Below are positions 26,770 through 35,099 of a DNA stretch of 49,500 bases, in pieces (within the stretch, counting starts at the first letter, position 1; each line of letters opens with the position of its first letter). The notes below the pieces were generated by a model. That model had not been told where the DNA came from and searched no databases. It saw nothing but the letters and a program-made list of their open reading frames with translations. The stretch comes from CAUPWF01 sp964367685. Lineage in GTDB: Bacteria > Bacillota > Clostridia > Lachnospirales > Lachnospiraceae. The DNA lies in contig CAYIYM010000017.1 of the NCBI GenBank assembly GCA_964367685.1, positions 1 to 49,500 on the forward strand, given 5' to 3'. The position numbers were made by a program, and so were the translations under genes.

Positions 26770-28404
26770 CTAATTCTCTATTATTACTTGGCTTGTATCT
26801 TCTTCATTATTTCCAATAGTATCTGAATCTACTTCATCTTCTGAAGTATCTACACCGTCTAATACTTCTTGAATTTTCTCACTTATTTCATCTACAGAAT
26901 CATAATCCGGTGTAATAACTGAATATGCGCTACTTCCAGAAGAATAACATACTTTGCGATCGTCATATCCAGTTGCCGATATGGATTCAATATCCCACAC
27001 AGCCCCTTCTGCTATTTGGTTCTTAATTAGTGTTTGAATCTGTTCTACACTCATACTTGTATCCACATTCCCACTTACACTCTCAATTAATTGACTAACC
27101 TTTGTAATTACAGATGGTGACGTCGCTTTTTCAATAGTTGCGCGAATTACTTCTTGTTGATGAATACCACGCTGTACATCTCCATTTGTAAAACTCTTTC
27201 TTTCTCTGGCGAATGCAAGTGCTGATGACCCATCTAATTCATTTGGACCAACGACAAAATGTACTTCTTCCAAGGTTTGCTCTCCTGTCAATGTGTAGTG
27301 TGAACTAAATTCAAACTCTGAATTAACAGTGATTCCACCTAATGCGTCTATTACATCAACAAATGATGTGAAGTTCAATCTTCCATAGAAATCCACATCA
27401 ACATCATATAAGTTCTCTAATGCTGCAATCGATGCATCTACACCATAGAGTCCTGCATGTGTTAATTTATCTTTTTGCCCGCTTGTCACACCCGGAATTG
27501 TAATGTGATAATCACGCGGAGTTGTTACTAATAAAACTTTATGTGTAGTAGGATTTACTACAGCCAAGATATTCGTATCACTTCGACTATTTTGTGTAAT
27601 ATCTCCTTTAACATCAATACCACTTAAATATACAATAAAAGGATCTGTTTCTACGGCCACATAACTTTCACCTAAATCTAATGCACTTTCAATTCCATAT
27701 TCATAAATCACCTTCACTTCTGAATGGAAATCTGGAAACGCTTCCTCTTGTGCTGTTACGTAGGCCTCATTATATATAATAGCATCCACATCACCATTGC
27801 GCAGTGCCCTTACTTGAGTTGAAATATCATCGTATTCTTCTATTGCTAATGTTACTCCTTCTTCAGCTTCAATTTGATTAATTGTCTCAACCACATCTGT
27901 TCCTCGCAAGCTATACTGCACTCCGAATTCATAATCTAATGCATCCTCAATAGATTCGGCAGAATCATCTACAAGCACTGCCACTACCATAGAATCAATC
28001 TTCACATCTGCGCCTGCAACATCTTTCACTGCACTATCTGCATCGAAGATATAAATAGTTCCAAATATAATAATCACAGTCAAAAATACACTTACAAATT
28101 TACTAATAATTGCTCTACGTTTTGCCATTAATTGTATAGTAAAAATAGTTCCCCATAATACAAAAAGCACCCCTACAGCAATAAGTAAGAATTTTGTTGG
28201 TAACATATTTAATTTAATGACTGCTCCCACAAGCACACCACTTGCTAATAATTGAATAATTGACAACATCAACCCTATGATCTTACTCATTACATGCAAT
28301 TGCTTCTTTCTACGCTTGCGAGCCTGCGCTATTCTTCTTTGTCTTTTTGCATCATTTCGTCTCGCATCATTATATTCACGTTGCTTCTGATTTTGATTAC
28401 TCAT
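26770..28404 (-). CDS. LytR-CpsA-Psr (LCP) family glycopolymer ligase with extra extracellular domain
   Basis: Predicted to transfer the finished glycan from its lipid carrier to peptidoglycan. The cytoplasmic N-terminus is very basic. Three membrane segments follow (about residues 40-62, 69-92 and 101-122). A periplasmic-binding-like or CpsA accessory-type domain covers about 130-255. The LCP domain (about 260-430) shows SDTNILAVVNP, TTPRDYHI, FVDVIDALGGITV and ALAFARERKSFTNGDVQRGIHQQ, with the arginines that hold the lipid phosphates. The C-terminal tail is acidic. The longest frame begins at a TTG (28440); the ATG at 28404 has AAAGGA 9 bases upstream and is used here (544 residues). The position at the head of the rhamnose operon supports linkage of a rhamnose-containing glycan. 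Confidence 0.92.
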   Translation of the reverse strand: MSNQNQKQREYNDARRNDAKRQRRIAQARKRRKKQLHVMSKIIGLMLSIIQLLASGVLVGAVIKLNMLPTKFLLIAVGVLFVLWGTIFTIQLMAKRRAIISKFVSVFLTVIIIFGTIYIFDADSAVKDVAGADVKIDSMVVAVLVDDSAESIEDALDYEFGVQYSLRGTDVVETINQIEAEEGVTLAIEEYDDISTQVRALRNGDVDAIIYNEAYVTAQEEAFPDFHSEVKVIYEYGIESALDLGESYVAVETDPFIVYLSGIDVKGDITQNSRSDTNILAVVNPTTHKVLLVTTPRDYHITIPGVTSGQKDKLTHAGLYGVDASIAALENLYDVDVDFYGRLNFTSFVDVIDALGGITVNSEFEFSSHYTLTGEQTLEEVHFVVGPNELDGSSALAFARERKSFTNGDVQRGIHQQEVIRATIEKATSPSVITKVSQLIESVSGNVDTSMSVEQIQTLIKNQIAEGAVWDIESISATGYDDRKVCYSSGSSAYSVITPDYDSVDEISEKIQEVLDGVDTSEDEVDSDTIGNNEEDTSQVIIEN

Positions 28405-28467
28405 ATTAGTGTCCTTTTCAAAATGTACTTTTTTGTACAACTTTTATATTTTTTCTACAATTTTATT

Positions 28468-28496
28468 ATTATATATGAAAACATAGTTTTACGCAA
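28468..28496 (-). promoter_or_regulatory. Promoter for the LCP-rfbABDC operon
   Basis: TTGCGT (28491-28496, minus strand) and TATAAT (28468-28473) are exactly 17 bases apart, about 64 bases upstream of the LCP start. A single GTTAAC lies about 20 bases upstream of the -35, a hexamer also doubled at the manA promoter. Confidence 0.7.
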
Positions 28497-28542
28497 GTTC
28501 TCTACTTTTCATGATTGTTAACTTCATATGCTTTTCATAAGC

Positions 28543-29487
28543 TTATTTATACTTTGGAATTGTAGTCATAAGTGCTTCCATTGAACCTTCAATCGTAAAT
28601 ATGCCCTCGCCTGCGGTAATTAGTATACTATCACCTTTGCTAACAGTAACTCTACTGTTTCCTACCATTACAAATCCGGATCCATCTAACACCAATATGC
28701 TTGTAAATGTATCTTGGGATCCAATATATTCTCTTTTCTCATCTACCAATGCAATCTTATCAACCACAAAATAATCACACACAACTAAGTGTTCATCTAA
28801 GGCTTCTTCCTTTATTGTAATCTTACGATTTGTAGCTTCTAATGCCTTCTCTATATGCAAATCACGTGGGTTCCCCGCTTTATCTGTTCGCCCGTAATCA
28901 AATATTCGATAAGTAACATTTGAATTTTGTTGAATCTCAGCAATTACAATGCCTTTACCAATTGCATGAACTGTACCTGCCTCAATAAAAAAGACATCGC
29001 CTTTTTTCACTTCTACTTTATTCAGTACTTCTGGCAATGTATTATTTTCAATTCTTTCTTTGAATTCATCTTTCGTAATTTCTTTTGCAAATCCATGATA
29101 GAGGAAGGAGCCTTCATTGCAATCTACCACATACCACATTTCTGTCTTTCCAAGTTGACCTTCTTCTTTCTGTGCATACTCATTGTCTGGATGGACTTGA
29201 ATGGATAAGTCATCGTTAGCATCAATGAACTTTATTAAAATCGGAAACTCTGTAAATTGCTTGCAATTTTCGCCTAATATCTCCATCCCCTTCTCTTCAA
29301 TATATTTATCTAGAGCCATTCCTTCATAATCGCCACTCGCTATCGTACTTGTTCCATCTGGATGACAGGACAGTTCCCATGTCTCTGCAAGTATATCTCC
29401 TGAGTATTCCTTATTAAAATTTGTAACGAGCTTCTTACCACCCCATATATATTCTTTATTACTTGGTTTTAGTTTCAATAATTCCAT
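28543..29487 (-). CDS. manA: Mannose-6-phosphate isomerase, class I (ManA)
   Basis: Interconverts fructose-6-phosphate and mannose-6-phosphate and so feeds GDP-mannose synthesis. The 314-residue, two-cupin protein has the zinc ligands of the short Firmicutes class: LSIQVHPDNEYA and EMWYVVD near residues 90-125, and the later AGTVHAIGKG. The N-terminus KPSNKEYIWGGKKL is typical. AGAGG precedes the ATG. It has its own promoter and lies directly upstream of the LCP-rhamnose operon on the same strand, linking mannose supply with the wall glycan genes although ManC is 21 kb away. Confidence 0.94.
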   Translation of the reverse strand: MELLKLKPSNKEYIWGGKKLVTNFNKEYSGDILAETWELSCHPDGTSTIASGDYEGMALDKYIEEKGMEILGENCKQFTEFPILIKFIDANDDLSIQVHPDNEYAQKEEGQLGKTEMWYVVDCNEGSFLYHGFAKEITKDEFKERIENNTLPEVLNKVEVKKGDVFFIEAGTVHAIGKGIVIAEIQQNSNVTYRIFDYGRTDKAGNPRDLHIEKALEATNRKITIKEEALDEHLVVCDYFVVDKIALVDEKREYIGSQDTFTSILVLDGSGFVMVGNSRVTVSKGDSILITAGEGIFTIEGSMEALMTTIPKYK

Positions 29488-29518
29488 TTTTTACCTCTTA
29501 GTTCTTGTTTTCATGGGC

Positions 29519-29576
29519 ATTATATCATTTTTCTATTTATTTTACTAGTTAACATTTTTGCAGTTAACATTTTCTT
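29519..29576 (-). promoter_or_regulatory. manA promoter with a double 15-bp direct repeat
   Basis: A perfect TATAAT (29519-29524, minus strand) has no -35 match at the right distance. In that place begin two head-to-tail copies of AGTTAACATTTT (29547-29558 and 29562-29573, plus strand, 15-base period), each with the palindrome GTTAAC. This is the layout of an activator-dependent promoter. The 249-base gap to 29736 is shared with a divergent promoter. Confidence 0.55.
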
Positions 29577-29658
29577 AATTTTTTCTTCCGCTTTTTCTTA
29601 ATACTTTCCCCACACCATCATAATATATCAAGCTTCATTTTTCGTAAATATATTATCG

Positions 29659-29687
29659 TTGACTTTTTCGCTTTAAAGTGATAAACT
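29659..29687 (+). promoter_or_regulatory. Promoter and possible operator of the OFA-type MFS gene
   Basis: TTGACT (29659-29664) and TAAACT (29682-29687) are spaced by 17 bases. The -10 is framed by the inverted repeat AAGTGA (29676-29681) and TCACTT (29689-29694), which could be a repressor site. Confidence 0.6.
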
Positions 29688-29736
29688 TTCACTTATATTT
29701 GTTTATAGAGTAAAATTATTTTCTGGAGGATATATT

Positions 29737-30915
29737 ATGAAGCCCACAAATAAACGATACGGACTACTGCTCATTGCTGCTATTTTGAATTTTACATTTG
29801 GCTCGGCATATATTTGGTCTGTTTTTCAACCCGCTGCCCTAACAACCTTTCAACTTGATGTCAGTAGCGCTAACCTTCCATTCAATGTCTTTATGTCCCT
29901 TTTTGTAATCGGCAACATTACCGGTGGAAAGTTACAGCAGAAAATTGGGATACGGCCTTCTATTATCCTTGGTTCTTATCTTATGTGTGCAGGACTACTT
30001 GGAACTGCATTTGTTCCCGTTACACTTCCCCAATTATTACCAGTAACATTTGGAATCTTAGGTGGGCTTGGGGCTGGAATTGCATATAACACCCTTGTAA
30101 TGGGTATCCAGAAATGGTTTCCAGATAAGAGAGGCATGGTGACTGGAGTGGTGGTAAGTGCAGTAGGAATTCCAGGCCTTGTTATTTCCCCCCTATTAAA
30201 TAGTTGGATTCATTCCTATGGATTCTCGAAAGCCTTCCTTTACATCTCTATCGCCTATACCATTGTTTGCATTGCACTTGGTTGGCTAATTACACCACCA
30301 CCTGAGGGCTATATGGCAGATTATGTTCAATCAACTAATTCTGTAAGCACTTCCAAGAAACAATATCGAACCGGTGAAATGCTTCGCACAAAGCAATATT
30401 ATTACATTTCTGCAATCATGCTTTTTGCTGCTACATCTTACTTCCTTATTGGACCTATGATGAAATCCTTAGGGGTAGATCGTGGATTGAGCGAAGAATT
30501 AGCCTTATTCGGTGTTATGATCGCATCCATCTGCAACGTACTTGGCCGTTTGAGCGCTCCATGGGTTTCAGATCGCGTTGGGATCAAACCTGTTCTCTAC
30601 ACCTTGTTTATTCTTACAATGGCCGCGGTTCTCACTCTTGTTATCGCAGGCGGACCATTATTTATCATTTGTATTGCTATGGTCAATTTCTGCTATGGCG
30701 GACTATTTGGTATCTTCCCTATTGTAGTTGCTTCTTACTTCGGTACAACTTATGCGGGGATGAACTATGGGACTGTAATGATTGGATATGGCATTATCTC
30801 CCTTGTATGTCCGTTGATTATTAAACTTGGAATCACCCCATCCTTCTTATTCGCCGGATTCGCTTGTGGAATTGGGATGGCTCTCACTATATTAGTCAAA
30901 CCGCCAAAACAATAA
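29737..30915 (+). CDS. OFA-family MFS transporter (oxalate/formate antiporter-like)
   Basis: A 12-segment major facilitator protein of 392 residues. The start YGLLLIAAILNFTFGSAYIWSVFQ, the GGLGAGIAYNTLVMGIQKWFPDKRGMVTG loop and the later NVLGRLSAPWVSDRVG loop match the OFA branch. TGGAGG lies 7 bases before the ATG. Members named for oxalate/formate exchange transport various small monocarboxylates, so the substrate is not settled, and no oxalate-degrading gene is visible nearby. It is a single-gene unit with its own promoter and terminator between the glycan and amino-sugar regions. Confidence 0.88.
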   Translation: MKPTNKRYGLLLIAAILNFTFGSAYIWSVFQPAALTTFQLDVSSANLPFNVFMSLFVIGNITGGKLQQKIGIRPSIILGSYLMCAGLLGTAFVPVTLPQLLPVTFGILGGLGAGIAYNTLVMGIQKWFPDKRGMVTGVVVSAVGIPGLVISPLLNSWIHSYGFSKAFLYISIAYTIVCIALGWLITPPPEGYMADYVQSTNSVSTSKKQYRTGEMLRTKQYYYISAIMLFAATSYFLIGPMMKSLGVDRGLSEELALFGVMIASICNVLGRLSAPWVSDRVGIKPVLYTLFILTMAAVLTLVIAGGPLFIICIAMVNFCYGGLFGIFPIVVASYFGTTYAGMNYGTVMIGYGIISLVCPLIIKLGITPSFLFAGFACGIGMALTILVKPPKQ

Positions 30916-30920
30916 CTATT

Positions 30921-30967
30921 AAGAAGGAGTAGCACAAATATGATTTCTATTTGCGTTACTCCTTCTT
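30921..30967. terminator. Hairpin between convergent MFS and nagA genes
   Basis: An 11-bp perfect stem (30921-30931 with 30957-30967) continues inward with further imperfect pairing. Only weak T runs follow on either strand. It lies 5 bases after the MFS stop and 10 bases from the nagA stop, so it probably terminates both. Confidence 0.72.
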
Positions 30968-30977
30968 ATTATATATG

Positions 30978-32156
30978 TTACGCTTTTACTTCTAATCTCT
31001 TTCCATCTTTGATAACTGAAATCAAATTCATATCCTTATCAATTAACAATACATTTCCTTTTTTCCCTTCGGTAATAGATCCATAATTCCCGAATAGATG
31101 AGCACTCTTTGCCGGATTTACAGTAGCGCATTTTACAGCTATTCCAAGTGGAATTCCCATTTCCTTAACTGCTGTGCGTAAACAATCATATAGATTCGAA
31201 ATAGAACCTGCTAACACATCTGTTCCAGCAAGTACCGCCTTCTTCTCTTTCGTCTTCACTTCTACTGGTTGTCCACCTAGATCATAAATCCCGTCTTCTA
31301 GACCTGTGGCTCTCATACTATCACTAATGAAAATCAAACGATCTGTTCCAAGTATTTTCACAGTATTACGTACCATCCCTGGATGAATATGTATTCCATC
31401 ACAAATCAACTCAGCTGTAGCAGCCTCATGCTCTAGTGTAGCTCCTACCACTCCCGGCTCTCGGTGATTATAAGGGGGCATAGCGTTATATAAATGCACC
31501 ACATGATTGGCTCCACATCTAAAAGCCTGACTGGCATCATCATAATTCGCATTTGTATGTGCTAATGCCAAATTGGTTTCTTCTTTCACTTCTGATATAA
31601 ACGAATGGGCTCCCTCTTTTTCAGGTGCGATTCCAAAATACACTACTTTACCATCTGCCGCTTTCTGAAAACGACGGAAGATATCTACATTAACATCTTT
31701 TATATAATCTGCATTTTGTGCGCCTTTTTTCGCCTCACTAATAAATGGTCCTTCCATATTAAATCCTGCAAAATCTGCTCCATCTGCTAACCACTTACAA
31801 TTTGCACCGACACGAAGAATATCTTCCAACTCTTCCACACCTAATGTCATTGTCGCTCCCACAACTGTTGTCACACCTACGGATGCTTCGTATCGTCTAA
31901 TTACATCAAACCCATCTGCTTCGCCATCACAGAAGTCCTTGCCTAAGGCCCCATGTAAATGTATATCTATTAATCCTGGTATTGCGTAATATCCAGTTCC
32001 ATCAATATGTTCTATATTTCTATTTACATCGTCATCATTTTGAGTTCCTATCTTGGTAAACATTCCATTTTCAATTTGAATTTTTCCATCGACAAAACTT
32101 CCATTATCTTGAAATATCTTTACATTCTGAATTACTAAATTATTTCCATTTACCAT
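30978..32156 (-). CDS. nagA: N-acetylglucosamine-6-phosphate deacetylase (NagA)
   Basis: Removes acetate from GlcNAc-6-phosphate, giving glucosamine-6-phosphate for NagB. The 392-residue amidohydrolase shows GLIDIHLHGALGKDF (metal histidines), FNMEGPFIS (metal glutamate), LAHTNAN, HLYNAMPP, CDGIHIHPGMV and the catalytic aspartate in FISDSMRATG. GGAGG lies 8 bases before the ATG. It is the last gene of a nine-gene operon reading from about 41.7 kb. Normal length, no missing key residues. Confidence 0.96.
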   Translation of the reverse strand: MVNGNNLVIQNVKIFQDNGSFVDGKIQIENGMFTKIGTQNDDDVNRNIEHIDGTGYYAIPGLIDIHLHGALGKDFCDGEADGFDVIRRYEASVGVTTVVGATMTLGVEELEDILRVGANCKWLADGADFAGFNMEGPFISEAKKGAQNADYIKDVNVDIFRRFQKAADGKVVYFGIAPEKEGAHSFISEVKEETNLALAHTNANYDDASQAFRCGANHVVHLYNAMPPYNHREPGVVGATLEHEAATAELICDGIHIHPGMVRNTVKILGTDRLIFISDSMRATGLEDGIYDLGGQPVEVKTKEKKAVLAGTDVLAGSISNLYDCLRTAVKEMGIPLGIAVKCATVNPAKSAHLFGNYGSITEGKKGNVLLIDKDMNLISVIKDGKRLEVKA

Positions 32157-32174
32157 TCATGAAACCTCCGCATT

Positions 32175-32906
32175 TTAGATATCCAATTCTGATAGTGCAT
32201 CCGCATCTCCGATAATTGTAACATCATTGTGTAATTGTAGGATAGAAGCCGGTACCATCGGTGTAATCGGTCCTAAGAATGCTTGTTTCACCATCTCCGC
32301 TTTTTCTTTTCCCGAAATAATAACCAAGATTTTTTTTGCACTCATGATTGTCTTAATTCCCATTGTAAATGCATGTGTTGGTACTTCTGAAATATCCGAG
32401 AATAATCTTGCATTTGCTTCAATTGTAGTTTGTGCTAGTGCAACACAATGTGTTCCTTTTGCAAATACATCACCCGGTTCATTGAATCCAATGTGTCCAT
32501 TGTGTCCCATTCCTAATAATTGTAAGTCTACTCCTCCTAGTGATTCAATAGTCGCATCATATCGTGCACACTCTTGCGCCTCGTCTCCATTTCCATTTGG
32601 CACATACGTATTATCTTTGTTGATATTCACATGGTTAAATAAATGTTGATTCATAAAATAGCGATAGCTTTGGTCATTCTCTCCATCTAATCCTTGATAT
32701 TCGTCTAAGTTCACTGTGCTTATCTCAGAGAAATCCAAATCTCCTTTTTTGTACCAATCTACTAGAAACTCATATGTTCCAATTGGAGATGATCCTGTTG
32801 CCAATCCCAAAACACTGTTCGGCTTCATCACGATCTGTGCCGAGATAATATTTGCTGCTTTTCTACTTGCCTTTGTATAATTATCTTCTTTATAAAACTT
32901 CATCAT
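32175..32906 (-). CDS. nagB: Glucosamine-6-phosphate deaminase (NagB)
   Basis: Converts glucosamine-6-phosphate to fructose-6-phosphate and ammonia. The motifs LGLATGSSPIGTY, TVNLDEYQGL, LLGMGHNGHIGFNEPG and TMGIKTIMSAK are all present. A longer frame begins at a GTG (32945), but the ATG at 32906 has AGAGGG 6 bases upstream and gives 243 residues, the length of the short Firmicutes enzyme without the C-terminal allosteric extension of the E. coli form. It lies 18 bases before nagA. Confidence 0.96.
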   Translation of the reverse strand: MMKFYKEDNYTKASRKAANIISAQIVMKPNSVLGLATGSSPIGTYEFLVDWYKKGDLDFSEISTVNLDEYQGLDGENDQSYRYFMNQHLFNHVNINKDNTYVPNGNGDEAQECARYDATIESLGGVDLQLLGMGHNGHIGFNEPGDVFAKGTHCVALAQTTIEANARLFSDISEVPTHAFTMGIKTIMSAKKILVIISGKEKAEMVKQAFLGPITPMVPASILQLHNDVTIIGDADALSELDI

Positions 32907-32965
32907 ATAATCCCTCTTTCTACCATGCTGTTTTCTTATTTTCACTTTACTATTTCTTTCCTTTA

Positions 32966-33658
32966 TTACACATATACTTTGTGCACAAAGTCCATATGCT
33001 TTACTGACATCAGTTCTTTCACCAAGGTATCAGAATCTTGTATTTTATTCAGCTTTACCGTCATAATTCCACCAAGTACATTTGTAGTCACTTTTGCTTG
33101 TGTTGACTCTAATCGAATAATTTCTATATTGTTTTCTCTCATCTTCTCAGTTACTTGCAATATTAGTTCTGAACTTGTACCTTCAAAGTACAGATCTACA
33201 AAGTGGTTATTTTTTCTATAAATTCTATCTACAAATCTAAGTGTTCGCAGAAACAAAAGCGTAATTGCACATGTGATGATTGCTCCAAAGTAGAAGCCAA
33301 TTCCGATGGCTAGACCTACACACGCACAAGTCCATAATGCTGCAGCAGTAGTGAGACCACGTATTTTACTATTTCCTGATGATATGATGGCTCCGGCACC
33401 TAGAAATCCAATTCCACTAATTACCTGTGCCCCCATCCTACTTACATCTGCTTCAACCCCGTAAAACTCATTAATATGATGGCTCATAACCATAACCAGC
33501 GCTGCCCCTAAACACACTAGAGAATGTGTTCTAAATCCTGCCGATCTAGTGCTACGCTCTCTATCCATTCCAATGATTCCACCAAGTACAGCTGCTGCTA
33601 ATAAACGAATCGTTACAGAGTACACGTTAAATTCCATAAAATAGTATTGATAATCCAA
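32966..33658 (-). CDS. MgtC/SapB family inner-membrane protein
   Basis: About 230 residues. The N-terminal half has about five membrane segments and the family signature GGIIGMDRERSTRSAGFRTHSLVCLGA, then VISGIGFLGAGAII and GLTTAAALW. The C-terminal part (from about residue 150) is a small soluble ACT-like domain. The best start appears to be a TTG at 33658, 8 bases after AAGGAG; a GTG at 33667 overlaps that site and an ATG at 33637 has none. The family is associated with magnesium limitation and membrane energetics. Its place inside an amino-sugar operon, between a mutase and nagB, is unusual and not explained. Confidence 0.9.
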   Translation of the reverse strand: MDYQYYFMEFNVYSVTIRLLAAAVLGGIIGMDRERSTRSAGFRTHSLVCLGAALVMVMSHHINEFYGVEADVSRMGAQVISGIGFLGAGAIISSGNSKIRGLTTAAALWTCACVGLAIGIGFYFGAIITCAITLLFLRTLRFVDRIYRKNNHFVDLYFEGTSSELILQVTEKMRENNIEIIRLESTQAKVTTNVLGGIMTVKLNKIQDSDTLVKELMSVKHMDFVHKVYV

Positions 33659-33670
33659 TAAAACCACTCC

Positions 33671-35089
33671 TTATGATAGTTCTAACATTTCTTCGAACTT
33701 GCTAATAATTTCAATTGCTTCTTTTTTTGTTTCCATTTCACAGAATATTCTTAGTAATGGTTCAGTTCCAGAGAATCTCGCAATAACCCATCCCCCATTT
33801 TTAAAGTACACTTTACAGCCATCCATGTATGATACTTTCTCAATTTCATACTCACCAAAGTCTGGAATCTGTTTCTTCACAAAGAGCACATCCTGCATCT
33901 CTTCTTTTCTTTCTTGGCTAAATGCGTGATCACTTTCTTCCATATATAGCTTTCCACATTCTGCTTCAATATCTTTTACAATTTCAGATAAGGGCTTACC
34001 AATGCATGCAATCATCTCAATTAATAATGCTGCTGCATAAACACCATCTTTTCCATTGATGTGTCCTTTTACTGTAAGACCACCTGATGACTCTCCACCT
34101 AGAATTGCATCTGTTTCTTGCATTTTAGATGAAATATTTTTAAATCCAACAGGCACTTCATGGCAAGTTGCACCGAATGTATTCGCTACTTGATCTAACA
34201 TATGTGTAGTCGCAATATTACGTACTACATCGCCTTTCCAGTTTTTATATTTTACTAGGTAATAATATAATAATACCAGAATTTCATTTGGATGTAAAAA
34301 GTTACCTTTTTCATCAATAACACCTAATCGGTCTGCATCTCCATCTGTAGCAATTCCTAGATCAAATTTGCGATCAACTACATGATATGCTAACGGACGT
34401 AACACCTCTTTAGAAGGTGAAGGCATCTTCCCACCAAACAAAGTATCATGTTCTGAATTGATTACATCTAAGTCACATCTTGCTGTAAGTAAGATCATGC
34501 TAATAGCAGTCTGGCTTACTCCATACATTGGATCTAATGCAATCTTAATTCCTGCCTTTTGAATTGTCTGAATATCAATATTCTTGATAATATTATCAAT
34601 ATAATCATTGATTGGATAGAATTCTTGAATTAGACCTTTTTCTTTAGCCTCTTTGAATTCCATACATTTTATTTCTTCTTCTGTGATTGTTTCCATATAT
34701 CTTTCGATATCTTCTGTTACCTCTTCACTTGCATCTCGTCCACCTTGTGTGAACACTTTGATTCCATTATATAGAGCAGGATTATGACTTGCTGTAATCA
34801 TCATAGCATAAGCAAAATCATGTTCCATTGCATAGTACATAACAAGTGGTGTCGGAACCGATCTACTTACGAAGTAACATTTAATTCCATCTGCATTTAG
34901 CACTTCACACACCCATAGCAATGCTTCTCTTGATAAGAATCTTCTATCGTATCCAATTACAATTCCTTGCTCTTTTTTACCTTCTGCTATTATTTTCTTA
35001 GACATTGCTTTTGCTACTAATTGAATATTTGCTTTTGTGAATTCATCTCCAATTATTGCTCTCCAACCGCCTGTTCCGAATTTTACCAT
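33671..35089 (-). CDS. Phosphohexomutase of the amino-sugar operon
   Basis: Alpha-D-phosphohexomutase of 472 residues. It has FGTGGWRAIIGDEF at the start, the phosphoserine loop TASHNPALYNGIKVF, metal loop DGDADRLGV, sugar loop GGESSGGLTVKGH and phosphate loop RFSGTEPLLR. The GGESSGG loop differs from the GFEES loop of the mutase at 4077, so the two are not recent copies. AGGAG precedes the ATG, and the gene is 10 bases after the phosphodiester-glycosidase-like gene. In this operon it could turn a sugar-1-phosphate released inside the cell into the 6-phosphate used by NagA and NagB, but glucose or mannose specificity cannot be excluded. Confidence 0.9.
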   Translation of the reverse strand: MVKFGTGGWRAIIGDEFTKANIQLVAKAMSKKIIAEGKKEQGIVIGYDRRFLSREALLWVCEVLNADGIKCYFVSRSVPTPLVMYYAMEHDFAYAMMITASHNPALYNGIKVFTQGGRDASEEVTEDIERYMETITEEEIKCMEFKEAKEKGLIQEFYPINDYIDNIIKNIDIQTIQKAGIKIALDPMYGVSQTAISMILLTARCDLDVINSEHDTLFGGKMPSPSKEVLRPLAYHVVDRKFDLGIATDGDADRLGVIDEKGNFLHPNEILVLLYYYLVKYKNWKGDVVRNIATTHMLDQVANTFGATCHEVPVGFKNISSKMQETDAILGGESSGGLTVKGHINGKDGVYAAALLIEMIACIGKPLSEIVKDIEAECGKLYMEESDHAFSQERKEEMQDVLFVKKQIPDFGEYEIEKVSYMDGCKVYFKNGGWVIARFSGTEPLLRIFCEMETKKEAIEIISKFEEMLELS

Positions 35090-35099
35090 CTCTTCACTC

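Noticed and set aside
29737..30915. Evidence for oxalate metabolism
   Set aside because: The transporter belongs to the OFA group by motif, but no formyl-CoA transferase or oxalyl-CoA decarboxylase gene is nearby, so the substrate cannot be assigned.
32227..32649. Plus-strand open frame of 140 codons antisense to nagB
   Set aside because: Fully contained in nagB on the other strand and without recognisable protein features.
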